The position numbers and the translations under genes are program-made. Positions 53,659 through 61,108 of a DNA stretch of 64,000 nt are shown here, one piece after another; positions within the stretch are counted from its first letter, which is position 1, and the number at the start of each line of letters is the position of its first letter. The notes beneath the pieces are model-generated. The model saw nothing but the letters and a program-made list of their open reading frames with translations, searched no databases and was not told the DNA's origin. Source of the DNA: Oscillospiraceae bacterium (GTDB lineage Bacteria > Bacillota > Clostridia > Oscillospirales > WRJC01); assembly GCA_009783265.1 (NCBI GenBank), contig WRHM01000006.1, forward strand, positions 62,001-126,000, written 5' to 3'.

Positions 53659-54024
53659 ATGTACAGATCGATGATGCAGGTTTACGTCAAAGAAAGCAAT
53701 AAAGCGCTGGAATTTTATCAGAAAGCATTTGACGCTAAACTATTGTGTAAGTATATCAGCGAAAAAGACGGAACGGTTGAACACTCCGAACTTGATATTT
53801 ACGGACAGATTTTTGCGGTGAGCGAGCAAAACGATAATGAAATAATTACGGGAAATACTATGCAGTTCTGTTTGCATTTTGGGGAAGGGAAAGAATCTGA
53901 GGTTCAAAAGGCGTTTGACGTTCTGAAAGAGGGAGCTAAAATTATTTGCAGTCATTGCGATTATAGTCCTTTAATGTGGGATTTGATAGATAAATATGGA
54001 GTGAGATGGTGTATTTTTGTATAG
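53659..54024 (+). CDS. VOC-family (PhnB-like) protein
   Basis: The 121 residues resemble the vicinal-oxygen-chelate proteins of the PhnB type: MYRSMMQVYVKESNKALEFYQKAFDAKL, HSELDIYGQIFAVSE and a C-terminal DLIDKYGVRWCIFV. These form dimers with a metal site, and PhnB members lack most of the catalytic ligands of glyoxalase I. GGGAGGT precedes the ATG. An extended -10 box TGGTATAAT (53611-53619) lies upstream. Function unknown; members include resistance and stress proteins. Confidence 0.85.
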   Translation: MYRSMMQVYVKESNKALEFYQKAFDAKLLCKYISEKDGTVEHSELDIYGQIFAVSEQNDNEIITGNTMQFCLHFGEGKESEVQKAFDVLKEGAKIICSHCDYSPLMWDLIDKYGVRWCIFV

Positions 54025-54049
54025 AGATAAAGAGAGGTGAATAAATTAT

Positions 54050-54652
54050 ATGAATCCGTATGAACTTATGATAAATACTAATAATTATCTTATTAAAGGC
54101 GGCGAATTGACAGAATCGCAGAAAAATAATATCGTGAATCAATTTCTTAACGCGAGAAGCGACGAACGCACAAAACAAAATTTTCATAAATCTATGGGCG
54201 GAGCGATGTACCCTCAATATTTTATTCCTCCGTATAATAACGGCAAAAAATTCCAGACAGTTATACCGATGTCGCCCAAAACACATATTTTATCCGCGAA
54301 CGCTTACGAGCTCGAAATACTTAGACTTCTCGCATTGTTCGCGCCAGATAATTCCGAAGTAAAAGATATGATAGAGAAAACTCTTGCGCGTCTTAAAAAG
54401 ACATGCTTTGGTTATCAGAGCTGTCATATCGGCGAATGTTTTCATTCGGGATTGATCGTTTTAAGATTTCTTGCCGCAGTCAGACCGGACGATACTGCAT
54501 GGATTAAAAAATTAATCGCGTTATATAAAAATCATGCCGGCGATACGAAGAGACATTCGGGAGTTCAAAAATATTATATGTTATGTTTATCGGAATTGCC
54601 CGAAGAATTCGCCGACCCCGAAGAAAATAGGCAAATAAGATTTGCCGTGTAA
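54050..54652 (+). CDS. Hypothetical protein, 200 residues
   Basis: I do not recognise the family. The protein has no signal peptide or membrane helix and looks largely helical. KTHILSANAYELEILRLLALFAPDNSEVKDMIEKTLARLKKTCFGYQSCHIGECFHSGL suggests HEAT-like or alpha-solenoid packing, with a cluster of Cys and His in CFGYQSCHIGECFHSG that could hold a metal. GAGAGGTGAATA precedes the ATG. It is co-oriented with the VOC gene (25-nt gap) and the GyrI-like gene (32-nt gap) and is likely in one operon with them. Confidence 0.8.
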   Translation: MNPYELMINTNNYLIKGGELTESQKNNIVNQFLNARSDERTKQNFHKSMGGAMYPQYFIPPYNNGKKFQTVIPMSPKTHILSANAYELEILRLLALFAPDNSEVKDMIEKTLARLKKTCFGYQSCHIGECFHSGLIVLRFLAAVRPDDTAWIKKLIALYKNHAGDTKRHSGVQKYYMLCLSELPEEFADPEENRQIRFAV

Positions 54653-54684
54653 AAAAATTATATATAAATAAGGAGATATAAAAA

Positions 54685-55125
54685 ATGGAAAACGTTCGTG
54701 TTTATGAAATGCCGCCATGTAAAATGGTCGCGTCGCAAAGCGGTATGTTCGGCGACGGGAAACTTGAAGTGTTTTCAGAATGGTTCGGCTCTTTGCCGAT
54801 AACGATGTTCCCGAAAGATTATTTATGGTATGATAAAGATAAGGGAGGCTTTGCATGGTATTATATGTATGACGAGAGCATGACCGTGCCGAATGATTTT
54901 AATATAATAGATTTCCCCGGAGGATTATATTTGGTCGCGACAGATATAGACGGACAGGATAATACGGAAGCGATGAATGCAATTAAAAATTTTATCAAAG
55001 AAAAAGGCTGTTTTGAAATAGATAAATCCAGAAAAGAATTAGGAAATATAATAACCTCGCCGTCAGCGTATAAAGTTATGGGATATAATCAAATGGATTA
55101 TTATGTACCGGTAAAAATAAAATAA
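54685..55125 (+). CDS. GyrI-like effector-binding domain protein
   Basis: The 146 residues match stand-alone GyrI/SOUL-like small-molecule-binding proteins: VYEMPPCKMVASQSGMFGDGKLEVFSEWFGSL, GFAWYYMYDESM and GGLYLVATDIDGQDNTEAMNAIKNFIKEKGCFEI. In other bacteria this fold inhibits DNA gyrase or binds drugs. Its position directly before a UvrA-like protein gene, with a 24-nt gap, suggests a stress or drug-response operon, which is inference. GGAGATA precedes the ATG. Confidence 0.75.
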   Translation: MENVRVYEMPPCKMVASQSGMFGDGKLEVFSEWFGSLPITMFPKDYLWYDKDKGGFAWYYMYDESMTVPNDFNIIDFPGGLYLVATDIDGQDNTEAMNAIKNFIKEKGCFEIDKSRKELGNIITSPSAYKVMGYNQMDYYVPVKIK

Positions 55126-55149
55126 ATAAGGAGATAGATAAATTAATTT

Positions 55150-58026
55150 ATGGAAGTAAGAACCGAAATAGAAATCATCGGAGCAAAACAGAATAACTTG
55201 AAAAATATCTCAGTAAATATTCCAAGGGATAAATTAACAGTAATAACCGGAGTTTCAGGCTCCGGTAAGTCATCTCTTGCCTTTGATATTGTCTACGGCG
55301 AAGCGCAGAGGAGATTTCTCGAATCTATATCAAATTTTGCGAAGAGCAGGATAAATCAGGTCAAGAAAGCGAAAGTCGATTATGTCAGGGGATTATCCCC
55401 GGTTATCGCGATCGAGCAAAAAAAAGGCAATTCAAATCCCAGATCGACTGTCGGCACAGTCACGGACATCAATGATTATTTAAGGTTGTTATACGCGACG
55501 GCCGGGATAGGAAAATGCCCGGTTTGCTCGCACCCGTTAAGGCAAATATCAGCCGCGCAGATAGCTGAGCGCACGTCTACATGTCTTGAACCCGGCACGG
55601 TAATCGAGCTTCGCGCGCCGATTTTTAAAATTTACGGCGAGGACTGGACTTTTCTTCTCGATAAAATCAGGGGAAAAGGGTATAAATATCTTGTCGTCGA
55701 CGGCGAGCCTTTTAATCTGGCGGATAAAAAAACGCTTGATGAAGACAAAAATTATAATATCGAAGTTATACTCGACACTTTTACTATAAGCCCGAATATA
55801 TATAATCAAATCGCGAAATCTATCGAGGCCGCGATGATTTCTCTGGACGAGGATATATCTATAAAAGTCGAAGTGACAAAAGGGAAAATCCCGAAAGATT
55901 TTTATAAAAATTTTGAGTGCTGCCCGGAACATCATTTTATTTTATGCGAGCTTCAGGCGTTTCATTTTTCGTTTAATGTTATGTCAAACGCTTGTCATAC
56001 ATGCTTGGGAATCGGCAAATCTCATGTTGTCGAGCCGAGATTTTTGATTGTTGCGCCGGAAAGAAGCATCATGAGGGGCGGGTTAAAAAACATGATTTTT
56101 AATCCCAACGGCAAAGACAGTTACAGGTCGGCTATTATATACAGCGTAGCGAAACATTACGGGTTCAGTCTTGATACCCCGATAAACGAATTGCCAAAAG
56201 AAGCGATGGACGCTATATTTTACGGCAGCAAAGGCGAGGAAATAGAATGGCTCCAGCCTCCGTTTTCAAAAAGGCGCAACTGGATAGTCGGCAGAAAATG
56301 GGCTTATGGCGGCATAGTCAATGATATAATGCACTGGTACAGAAATTTTGTGAGAAACTCTGCAAAAGAACAAAGCTATGAACCCGGTTTTATAAACGAA
56401 GTAATGATAGAAAAAATATGCCCCGAATGCAACGGATCAAGACTTAGAAAACAAAGGCTGAATATTACGATAGACGGGAAAAACATAGACGATCTTTCGA
56501 GAATGCAGCTGCCTGATTTGCTTGAATTTTTAAGCGGTTTGACGTTTGACATAACTGTCGAGGAAGTCGCCAAAAGCATTATCAACGAATTATGTTCGAG
56601 ATTATCTCTTTTAATCGAGATAGGGCTGCATTATTTGTCTCTTGGTAGACGCAGCGATACTATATCGGGCGGCGAAATGCAGAGGATAAAAATGTCAACA
56701 CAGATTTCAAGCGAATTGATGGGAATGTTATATATAATGGACGAGCCGAGTATAGGGCTTCACGCGAGAGATTCTATCAGGGTTATCCAGACAATGAAAA
56801 AACTGCGCGACCTGGGCAACACGGTTATAGTGGTCGAACATGATATAGAGACTATGAAAAACGCGGATTATATGATCGAGATAGGCCCCGGCCCGGGGAT
56901 TCACGGCGGCAATATAATCGCATACGGGACATGCGACGATATAACAAAATGCGAAGAATCCGAAACAGGGCAGTATTTGTCGGGCAAAAAGTCGATAATG
57001 GCTCCCAAAAAGAGAAGACCGGGAAACGATAATTATCTGTCTGTGTACGGGGCAAAAGAAAATAATTTAAAAAATGTTGACGTGGAGATCCCATTGGGGA
57101 CGTTTATATGCGTGACAGGCGTTTCAGGCTCAGGAAAAAGCACGCTGATAAACGAAGTATTATTCAAACAGCTTGAAATAATAAAAAAAGGCGCGAGGAT
57201 AGTCGCGGGGGAACATGATCATATACTGGGGATAGAGAATGTAACGAATGTAATAAATATCGACCAGTCGCCGATAGGGCGGGGGAGTAAATCAAACCCC
57301 GCGACATATATCGGGATTTACGACAGGATAAGGGAAATTTACGCGTCAACCGAAGAGGCGATAAAAAGAGGCTATAGGGCTTTGGATTTTTCTCTAAAAC
57401 ACGCAGGGGGAATAAGGTGCGAGCATTGTGCGGGCGACGGGATACTTATAACTAACCTGCAATTCATGGCTGATATAGAGACCGCGTGTCCCGTATGCAA
57501 AGGCGAGAGATTTTCAAAAGAAGGGCTTGAGATTACATATAAAGGCAAAAGCATAGCCGACGTTTTGAACATGACAACTGAAGAAGCGCTTGAATTTTTC
57601 AGCGATGTAAATTATTTAAGGCATAAACTCGGCATAATGAACGAATTAGGTCTGGGATATATAACTCTGGGGCAAAGTTCAAATACTTTATCGGGCGGCG
57701 AAGCGCAGAGGGTGAAACTGGCTTATGAACTCGCCAAAATCAAAAGGGGAATGCATAATTTATATATTTTGGACGAACCAACGACGGGATTGCATTTGTA
57801 TGATATTCAAAAATTATTATATTGCTTAAATAAATTAGTAGATAACGGGCATACGGTTATAGTTATAGAACATCATTTAGACGTGATAAAATCAGCGGAT
57901 TATGTCATAGATTTAGGGCCTGAGGGGGGAAACTACGGCGGATATGTCGTAGCCGCCGGAACTCCTGAAGATATAACAAAATGCGAAAAATCTTACACGG
58001 GGAAATATTTGAAAGAGGTATTGTAG
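55150..58026 (+). CDS. UvrA-like excinuclease subunit A, divergent
   Basis: The 958 residues have two ABC ATPase halves with zinc sites: Walker A GVSGSGKSSLAFDI (about 35) and GVSGSGKSTLINEV (about 658); signatures ISGGEMQRIKMST (about 506) and LSGGEAQRVKLAY (about 847). First zinc-finger CPVCSH lies near 121-126, a second region ECCPEHHFILC, CPECNG, and the C-terminal finger CEHCAGDG with CPVCKGERF. Divergent linker segments (EWLQPPFSKRRNWIVG) and the stress-gene context suggest a UvrA2-like paralogue rather than the main repair UvrA. UvrB is not nearby. Confidence 0.87.
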   Translation: MEVRTEIEIIGAKQNNLKNISVNIPRDKLTVITGVSGSGKSSLAFDIVYGEAQRRFLESISNFAKSRINQVKKAKVDYVRGLSPVIAIEQKKGNSNPRSTVGTVTDINDYLRLLYATAGIGKCPVCSHPLRQISAAQIAERTSTCLEPGTVIELRAPIFKIYGEDWTFLLDKIRGKGYKYLVVDGEPFNLADKKTLDEDKNYNIEVILDTFTISPNIYNQIAKSIEAAMISLDEDISIKVEVTKGKIPKDFYKNFECCPEHHFILCELQAFHFSFNVMSNACHTCLGIGKSHVVEPRFLIVAPERSIMRGGLKNMIFNPNGKDSYRSAIIYSVAKHYGFSLDTPINELPKEAMDAIFYGSKGEEIEWLQPPFSKRRNWIVGRKWAYGGIVNDIMHWYRNFVRNSAKEQSYEPGFINEVMIEKICPECNGSRLRKQRLNITIDGKNIDDLSRMQLPDLLEFLSGLTFDITVEEVAKSIINELCSRLSLLIEIGLHYLSLGRRSDTISGGEMQRIKMSTQISSELMGMLYIMDEPSIGLHARDSIRVIQTMKKLRDLGNTVIVVEHDIETMKNADYMIEIGPGPGIHGGNIIAYGTCDDITKCEESETGQYLSGKKSIMAPKKRRPGNDNYLSVYGAKENNLKNVDVEIPLGTFICVTGVSGSGKSTLINEVLFKQLEIIKKGARIVAGEHDHILGIENVTNVINIDQSPIGRGSKSNPATYIGIYDRIREIYASTEEAIKRGYRALDFSLKHAGGIRCEHCAGDGILITNLQFMADIETACPVCKGERFSKEGLEITYKGKSIADVLNMTTEEALEFFSDVNYLRHKLGIMNELGLGYITLGQSSNTLSGGEAQRVKLAYELAKIKRGMHNLYILDEPTTGLHLYDIQKLLYCLNKLVDNGHTVIVIEHHLDVIKSADYVIDLGPEGGNYGGYVVAAGTPEDITKCEKSYTGKYLKEVL

Positions 58027-58050
58027 GAAAATAGAAGGAGGCTGATTAAC

Positions 58051-58764
58051 TTGAATAATTTTATAAAAGTGGATGGCGGCATATTTTTTCGCAAGGGCGA
58101 TTATCAGGTAAAAAAAGGGATTAGTTTTGAAAAAATTAAAGTAAAAGTAAATGATTTTTATATTGACGATTTTGTTATTACGCAAGGCGACTGGAATCAG
58201 GTTATGGATTATAATCCATCGCGTTTTAAAAATGACGAGTTGCCGGTTGAAACTGTCGGGTGGAATGAATCAGTTTTGTTTTGTAACAGGAAAAGTGAAA
58301 AAGATGGGTTGAAGCCTTGCTATACTATTTCGGGAGAGCATGTGGAATGTGATTTTACCGCGAACGGCTACCGTTTACCGACAGAAGCAGAATGGGAATT
58401 TGCAGCAATAGGCGGGATAAAAAGCAAAGGATACCGTTATGCTGGCAGCGATATTCTTGACGAAGTGGCATGGTACAGTAAAAACGCCGAAAAAACAACG
58501 CACCCAAGAGGGCAAAAGTTAGCGAATGAGTTAGGATTATATGATATGTGCGGCAATGTTTTTGAGTGGTGCTGGGACTGGTTCGATAAATTTGACTGTG
58601 ATTATATGGATAATCCAACCGGTCCGGTTAAAGGAAAAATGAAAGTTTCCAGAGGAAATAATTGGGTAAACGGAGAAAGCGTCAGCGAATTAAACAGACG
58701 CGCCCATCGCGACCCGTATGGTACTTCAGACCATCAGGGATTCAGGATAGCGCGAACAAAATAA
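58051..58764 (+). CDS. SUMF1/formylglycine-generating-enzyme-fold protein without catalytic Cys
   Basis: The start is TTG 58051, with AGGAGG 9-14 nt upstream. The 237 residues follow the SUMF1 fold: DFYIDDFVITQGDWNQVMDYNPS, ETVGWNESVLFCNRKSEKDGL, FTANGYRLPTEAEWEFAA, ELGLYDMCGNVFEWCWDWF and SRGNNWVNGESVSELNRRAHRDPYGTSDHQGFRIAR. The active-site Cys pair of true formylglycine generating enzymes, expected in the segment after SRG, is absent. Therefore it is probably not the activator of the sulfatase at 32631 and has another, unknown role. Confidence 0.8.
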   Translation: MNNFIKVDGGIFFRKGDYQVKKGISFEKIKVKVNDFYIDDFVITQGDWNQVMDYNPSRFKNDELPVETVGWNESVLFCNRKSEKDGLKPCYTISGEHVECDFTANGYRLPTEAEWEFAAIGGIKSKGYRYAGSDILDEVAWYSKNAEKTTHPRGQKLANELGLYDMCGNVFEWCWDWFDKFDCDYMDNPTGPVKGKMKVSRGNNWVNGESVSELNRRAHRDPYGTSDHQGFRIARTK

Positions 58765-58781
58765 ATAAGGAGAAAAAATAT

Positions 58782-59690
58782 ATGTCAGATATAAAACAAC
58801 AAATCGAATCGAACAAATACGGCATAAAAATAGCTGTTATCCCTGTAGAATTACTCAAAGATATAAAATCAGATATTGTAAAATTACGGGAAAGCGAAGA
58901 ACTGAACGGGTTTCAGCAATGGATTATGAACGACGCGTATGTTCTCGAATTGCCCGACCCTGAACCGGATTTTACGGCAAAATCTATTGTAATCGCAATT
59001 TCTCCTCGCAATATGGTTCGGGGTATTTTTAATTATAAAAACAAAAAAGCAGAGCATATATTTGATATGTCTCAGGACGGCGTAAATGATTTTATCCACG
59101 GCGTATTTAATTCAAACGGATATAAATTGCAATCTATTGACTGGTTTCCGCAAAAAAGGCTTGCGGTCAGGAGCGGGCTTGCGGAATACGGCAGAAATAA
59201 TATAGTATATGCCGACGGAATGGGAAGTTTTTTAGCGTTGGATACATATAAATCCGATATGCCATGCGATGAAAAATACACATGGCGCGAAGTAAAAAAT
59301 ATGGACTTATGTGACGGCTGTAATTTATGTATAGAAAACTGCCCGACAAAAGCGATTTTACCCGATAGATTTTTAATCGACAACGTAAAATGCCTGACTG
59401 CTGTAAATGAAAACGGAACTGAGCCGTTTCCCGATTGGATTCCCAAAACCGCCCATCACAGAATAGTCGGCTGTTTCAGATGTCAGGATATATGCCCGAA
59501 AAATCAGGAAATCTTAAATAATATAACCGAAACGTTAGAATTTTCAGAAGAAGAAACAAATTTATTATTGTCCGGGACGCCAATAGAAAACCTGCCGCAA
59601 ATGCTTAAAGATAAAGCGTATAAATATAATATAAGCGGGCATTACGAAAGCACGCCGAGAAATTTGTCTGCAATGCTTGAAAATATTTGA
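58782..59690 (+). CDS. Double-cluster [4Fe-4S] protein related to QueG
   Basis: The start is ATG 58782, with AAGGAG 9-14 nt upstream; the frame extends back into the SUMF1-fold gene, which is an artefact. The 302 residues have an N-terminal domain (about 1-165) and a C-terminal ferredoxin segment: CDGCNLCIENCPTKAI and, later, GCFRCQDICPKNQEI, giving two [4Fe-4S] clusters. This is the architecture of epoxyqueuosine reductase relatives; the cobalamin-binding part is not clearly conserved, so it may reduce a different substrate. It follows the SUMF1-fold gene by 17 nt. Confidence 0.82.
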   Translation: MSDIKQQIESNKYGIKIAVIPVELLKDIKSDIVKLRESEELNGFQQWIMNDAYVLELPDPEPDFTAKSIVIAISPRNMVRGIFNYKNKKAEHIFDMSQDGVNDFIHGVFNSNGYKLQSIDWFPQKRLAVRSGLAEYGRNNIVYADGMGSFLALDTYKSDMPCDEKYTWREVKNMDLCDGCNLCIENCPTKAILPDRFLIDNVKCLTAVNENGTEPFPDWIPKTAHHRIVGCFRCQDICPKNQEILNNITETLEFSEEETNLLLSGTPIENLPQMLKDKAYKYNISGHYESTPRNLSAMLENI

Positions 59691-59701
59691 ATAATTTTGT
59701 G

Positions 59702-59727
59702 TAGGACACGGATTTATCCGTGTCCTA
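59702..59727. repeat. REP-like hairpin unit
   Basis: An 11-bp perfect stem (59702-59712 with 59717-59727, TAGGACACGGA/TCCGTGTCCTA, loop TTTA), starting 12 nt after the QueG-like gene. The GTAGG opening is shared with other units in the window. Confidence 0.6.
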
Positions 59728-59761
59728 TGCTTGATATATAATAATGCCACAAAAATTAAAC

Positions 59762-59790
59762 TTGACAATTATAAAAATCCGGTGTATAAT
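59762..59790 (+). promoter_or_regulatory. Consensus promoter of tRNA-Gln
   Basis: TTGACA at 59762-59767 and TATAAT at 59785-59790 with a 17-nt spacer; the tRNA begins 25 nt after the -10 box. Confidence 0.85.
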
Positions 59791-59814
59791 ACATAATAAT
59801 ATTTAGAATTTTAT

Positions 59815-59890
59815 TGGGATGTCGCCAAGTCGGTAAGGCACAGGACTTTGACTCCTGCATGCGCTGGTTCGAGTCCAGCCATCCCAGCCA
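59815..59890 (+). tRNA. tRNA-Gln (anticodon TTG)
   Basis: The 76-nt gene includes an encoded CCA. The acceptor TGGGATG (59815-59821) pairs with CATCCCA (59880-59886), with G discriminator at 59887. The anticodon stem CAGGA/TCCTG encloses CTTTGAC with TTG at 59848-59850. The T-loop GTTCGAGTC is standard. Its 3' end is the likely integration point of the mobile-element remnant that follows. Confidence 0.96.
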
Positions 59891-59892
59891 TG

Positions 59893-59926
59893 AAAACTCC
59901 CATTCTATCATAGATTCGGGAGTTTT
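59893..59926 (+). terminator. Terminator of tRNA-Gln
   Basis: A perfect 9-bp stem (AAAACTCCC 59893-59901 with GGGAGTTTT 59918-59926) with a 16-nt loop follows the tRNA directly. It is followed by GCATTTCTTGAC rather than a long T-run. Beyond it, TTTGCTAATAAA-like words repeat at about 59957-59980. Confidence 0.6.
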
Positions 59927-60003
59927 GCATTTCTTGACAATACCCCAAAAACACCGCTTGCTAATAAATTTGCTAATAAACTTATTTTTTGCTTGAATAA
60001 ATC

Positions 60004-60111
60004 TTATGCTTTTCTGACGGCGTTTTGTATGCCGTCGAGCATATTTATTTTACGCGATGCTTCTATGCGCGCGTATATATTCATCGTCGTGTCTATATCG
60101 CCGTGACTCAG
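60004..60111 (-). pseudogene. C-terminal remnant of a tyrosine-type integrase
   Basis: On the minus strand this encodes LSHGDIDTTMNIYARIEASR and continues to VRKA, stop at 60004-60006. The LSHGDIDTTMNIYA segment matches the GHSDIDTTMxIYAH box of phage/ICE integrases, including the catalytic tyrosine. Only ~35 residues remain, and an in-frame TGA lies just upstream. It points toward the 3' end of tRNA-Gln, the normal orientation of an element integrated there. It is degenerate and inactive. Confidence 0.75.
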
Positions 60112-60117
60112 GAATCA

Positions 60118-60352
60118 TTGTGTTCATATTCGCTTGAATAGACGACGCTTCCATAGTTTCACGACTCATATAAATCGGCTTAACAGTAAGCCGTACAGTT
60201 TCATTCTGCGGCAATCGTTTACGAAGCAATGCCCGTAGTGTCACCAGAAACGAGCTGTCGGGTGCACCTAAAGAGTTTATGTTTGAAAATAATCTGTCAG
60301 CCGCTTCCGATGTTAATGTTGTTGAAAATGACAGGATACTTTTATTGAACAT
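60118..60352 (-). pseudogene. Truncated element-borne gene (MFNKS...)
   Basis: The minus-strand frame opens at ATG 60352 with MFNKSILSFSTTLTSEAADR and runs ~78 codons to SSIQANMN before entering a frame that overlaps the integrase tail, so its natural C-terminus has been replaced. The start has a good ribosome site (GGAGGGA on the minus strand) and lies 72 nt downstream of the ubiquitin-like gene, suggesting they were one operon. I cannot assign a function. Confidence 0.6.
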
Positions 60353-60423
60353 GGCTCAATCCCTCCTTCCCGATAATATTACAGGGCAGCGTATATATTT
60401 ACGCCGCCCCGTTAAGCCGCCGT

Positions 60424-60654
60424 TCATTTCGCGTTATCCGCCTTAATTACGTTTAAAAGATAGCATTTTTCGGTAATTCCAAAATCCGCGAAAGTCCTCT
60501 CTAAATCGCCGGGTTCAAGGGTTGAACCGTCGAGGTTCATCATCCCGATGGTATAATCTATTCCCGCATTTTCCAACGCTTCGCGCAGCGTCGTGTTTTC
60601 GTCCAAAATCTCGCTGGACCGCTTGACATTATTTCCGATTGTTACTTTTATCAT
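60424..60654 (-). CDS. Small ubiquitin-like (beta-grasp) protein, ThiS/PRTRC-C-like
   Basis: The 76 residues have the outline of a beta-grasp protein: MIKVTIGNNVKRSSEIL, DENTTLREALENAGIDYTIGMMNLDGSTLEPGDLERTFADFG and a final strand YLLNVIKADN. Similar small proteins are found on Clostridial conjugative elements and resemble the ubiquitin-like member of PRTRC-type plasmid gene sets. The C-terminus is ADNAK, without the Gly-Gly tail needed for conjugation or thiocarboxylation. GGGAGG lies 10 nt before the ATG. It lies within the mobile remnant and may be the only intact gene of it. Confidence 0.6.
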   Translation of the reverse strand: MIKVTIGNNVKRSSEILDENTTLREALENAGIDYTIGMMNLDGSTLEPGDLERTFADFGITEKCYLLNVIKADNAK

Positions 60655-60746
60655 TGACTTTTTCCTCCCGTTATGGTAAAATTATTTTGTTAAAACAGTT
60701 GAGGAGACCGCACGCACGCGGTTCCCTCAGTTGGTTGATTATCAGC

Positions 60747-60845
60747 CTATATGCTGACGATGATTTTTTCGGCGATTGCGTCGCGGTCGGCTTTGATTTC
60801 GTCCAACGCAGCGGCGATGCCTTTTTCGATTTTTCCGAGATTAAC
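60747..60845 (-). pseudogene. C-terminal end of a truncated element gene
   Basis: On the minus strand the last ~32 codons of a gene are visible (LGKIEKGIAAALDEIKADRD, continuing to a TAG at 60747-60749), a helical tail. Upstream it runs straight into the oppositely oriented thioredoxin-reductase fragment near 60845, so it is cut by the rearrangement. It lies 92 nt upstream of the ubiquitin-like gene in the same direction. Confidence 0.55.
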
Positions 60846-61082
60846 CAATCGGGGATATTTGTCGCAATAGGCGTTGCAGGGAGCAGCGAACTGGCACGAA
60901 AAATGGGAGTTGAAATCAACGGAAATACGATCGTCGTTGACAGTCGAATGGCAACCAACATACCCGGACTTTATGCCGTCGGGGACTGTACGGGCGGTAT
61001 GCTCCAGATTGCGAAATCGGTTTATCAGGGAGCTGTCGCAGGCACGGAAGTAATTAAGTATATCAAAAAAATTTCAAAGTAA
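60846..61082 (+). pseudogene. Truncated thioredoxin-reductase-like C-terminus
   Basis: About 78 codons read GIFVAIGVAG, then VEINGNTIVVDSRMATNIPG, LYAVGDCTGGMLQIAKSVYQ and a final EVIKYIKK. This is the C-terminal FAD-binding end of the NAD(P)/FAD-dependent oxidoreductase (TrxB-like) family. The first ~230 residues are missing and the frame upstream continues into unrelated DNA of the other strand. It lies 26 nt before the CoA-disulfide-reductase gene and was probably its operon partner before truncation. Confidence 0.75.
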
Positions 61083-61108
61083 AAACTCGAAAACTTGGAG
61101 GATTAGCC

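Noticed and set aside
58051-58764. Assignment as the formylglycine-generating activator of the sulfatase
   Set aside because: The active-site Cys pair is absent and the genes are 24 kb apart.
59930-59985. Repeated TTGCTAATAAA words as integrase arm sites
   Set aside because: There are only two copies in AT-rich DNA, so they may be chance; not enough to call a site.
60639-60845. Upstream part of the frame that ends in the thioredoxin-reductase tail
   Set aside because: It crosses the reverse complement of another gene's end and is not oxidoreductase-like; only 60846-61082 matches the family.
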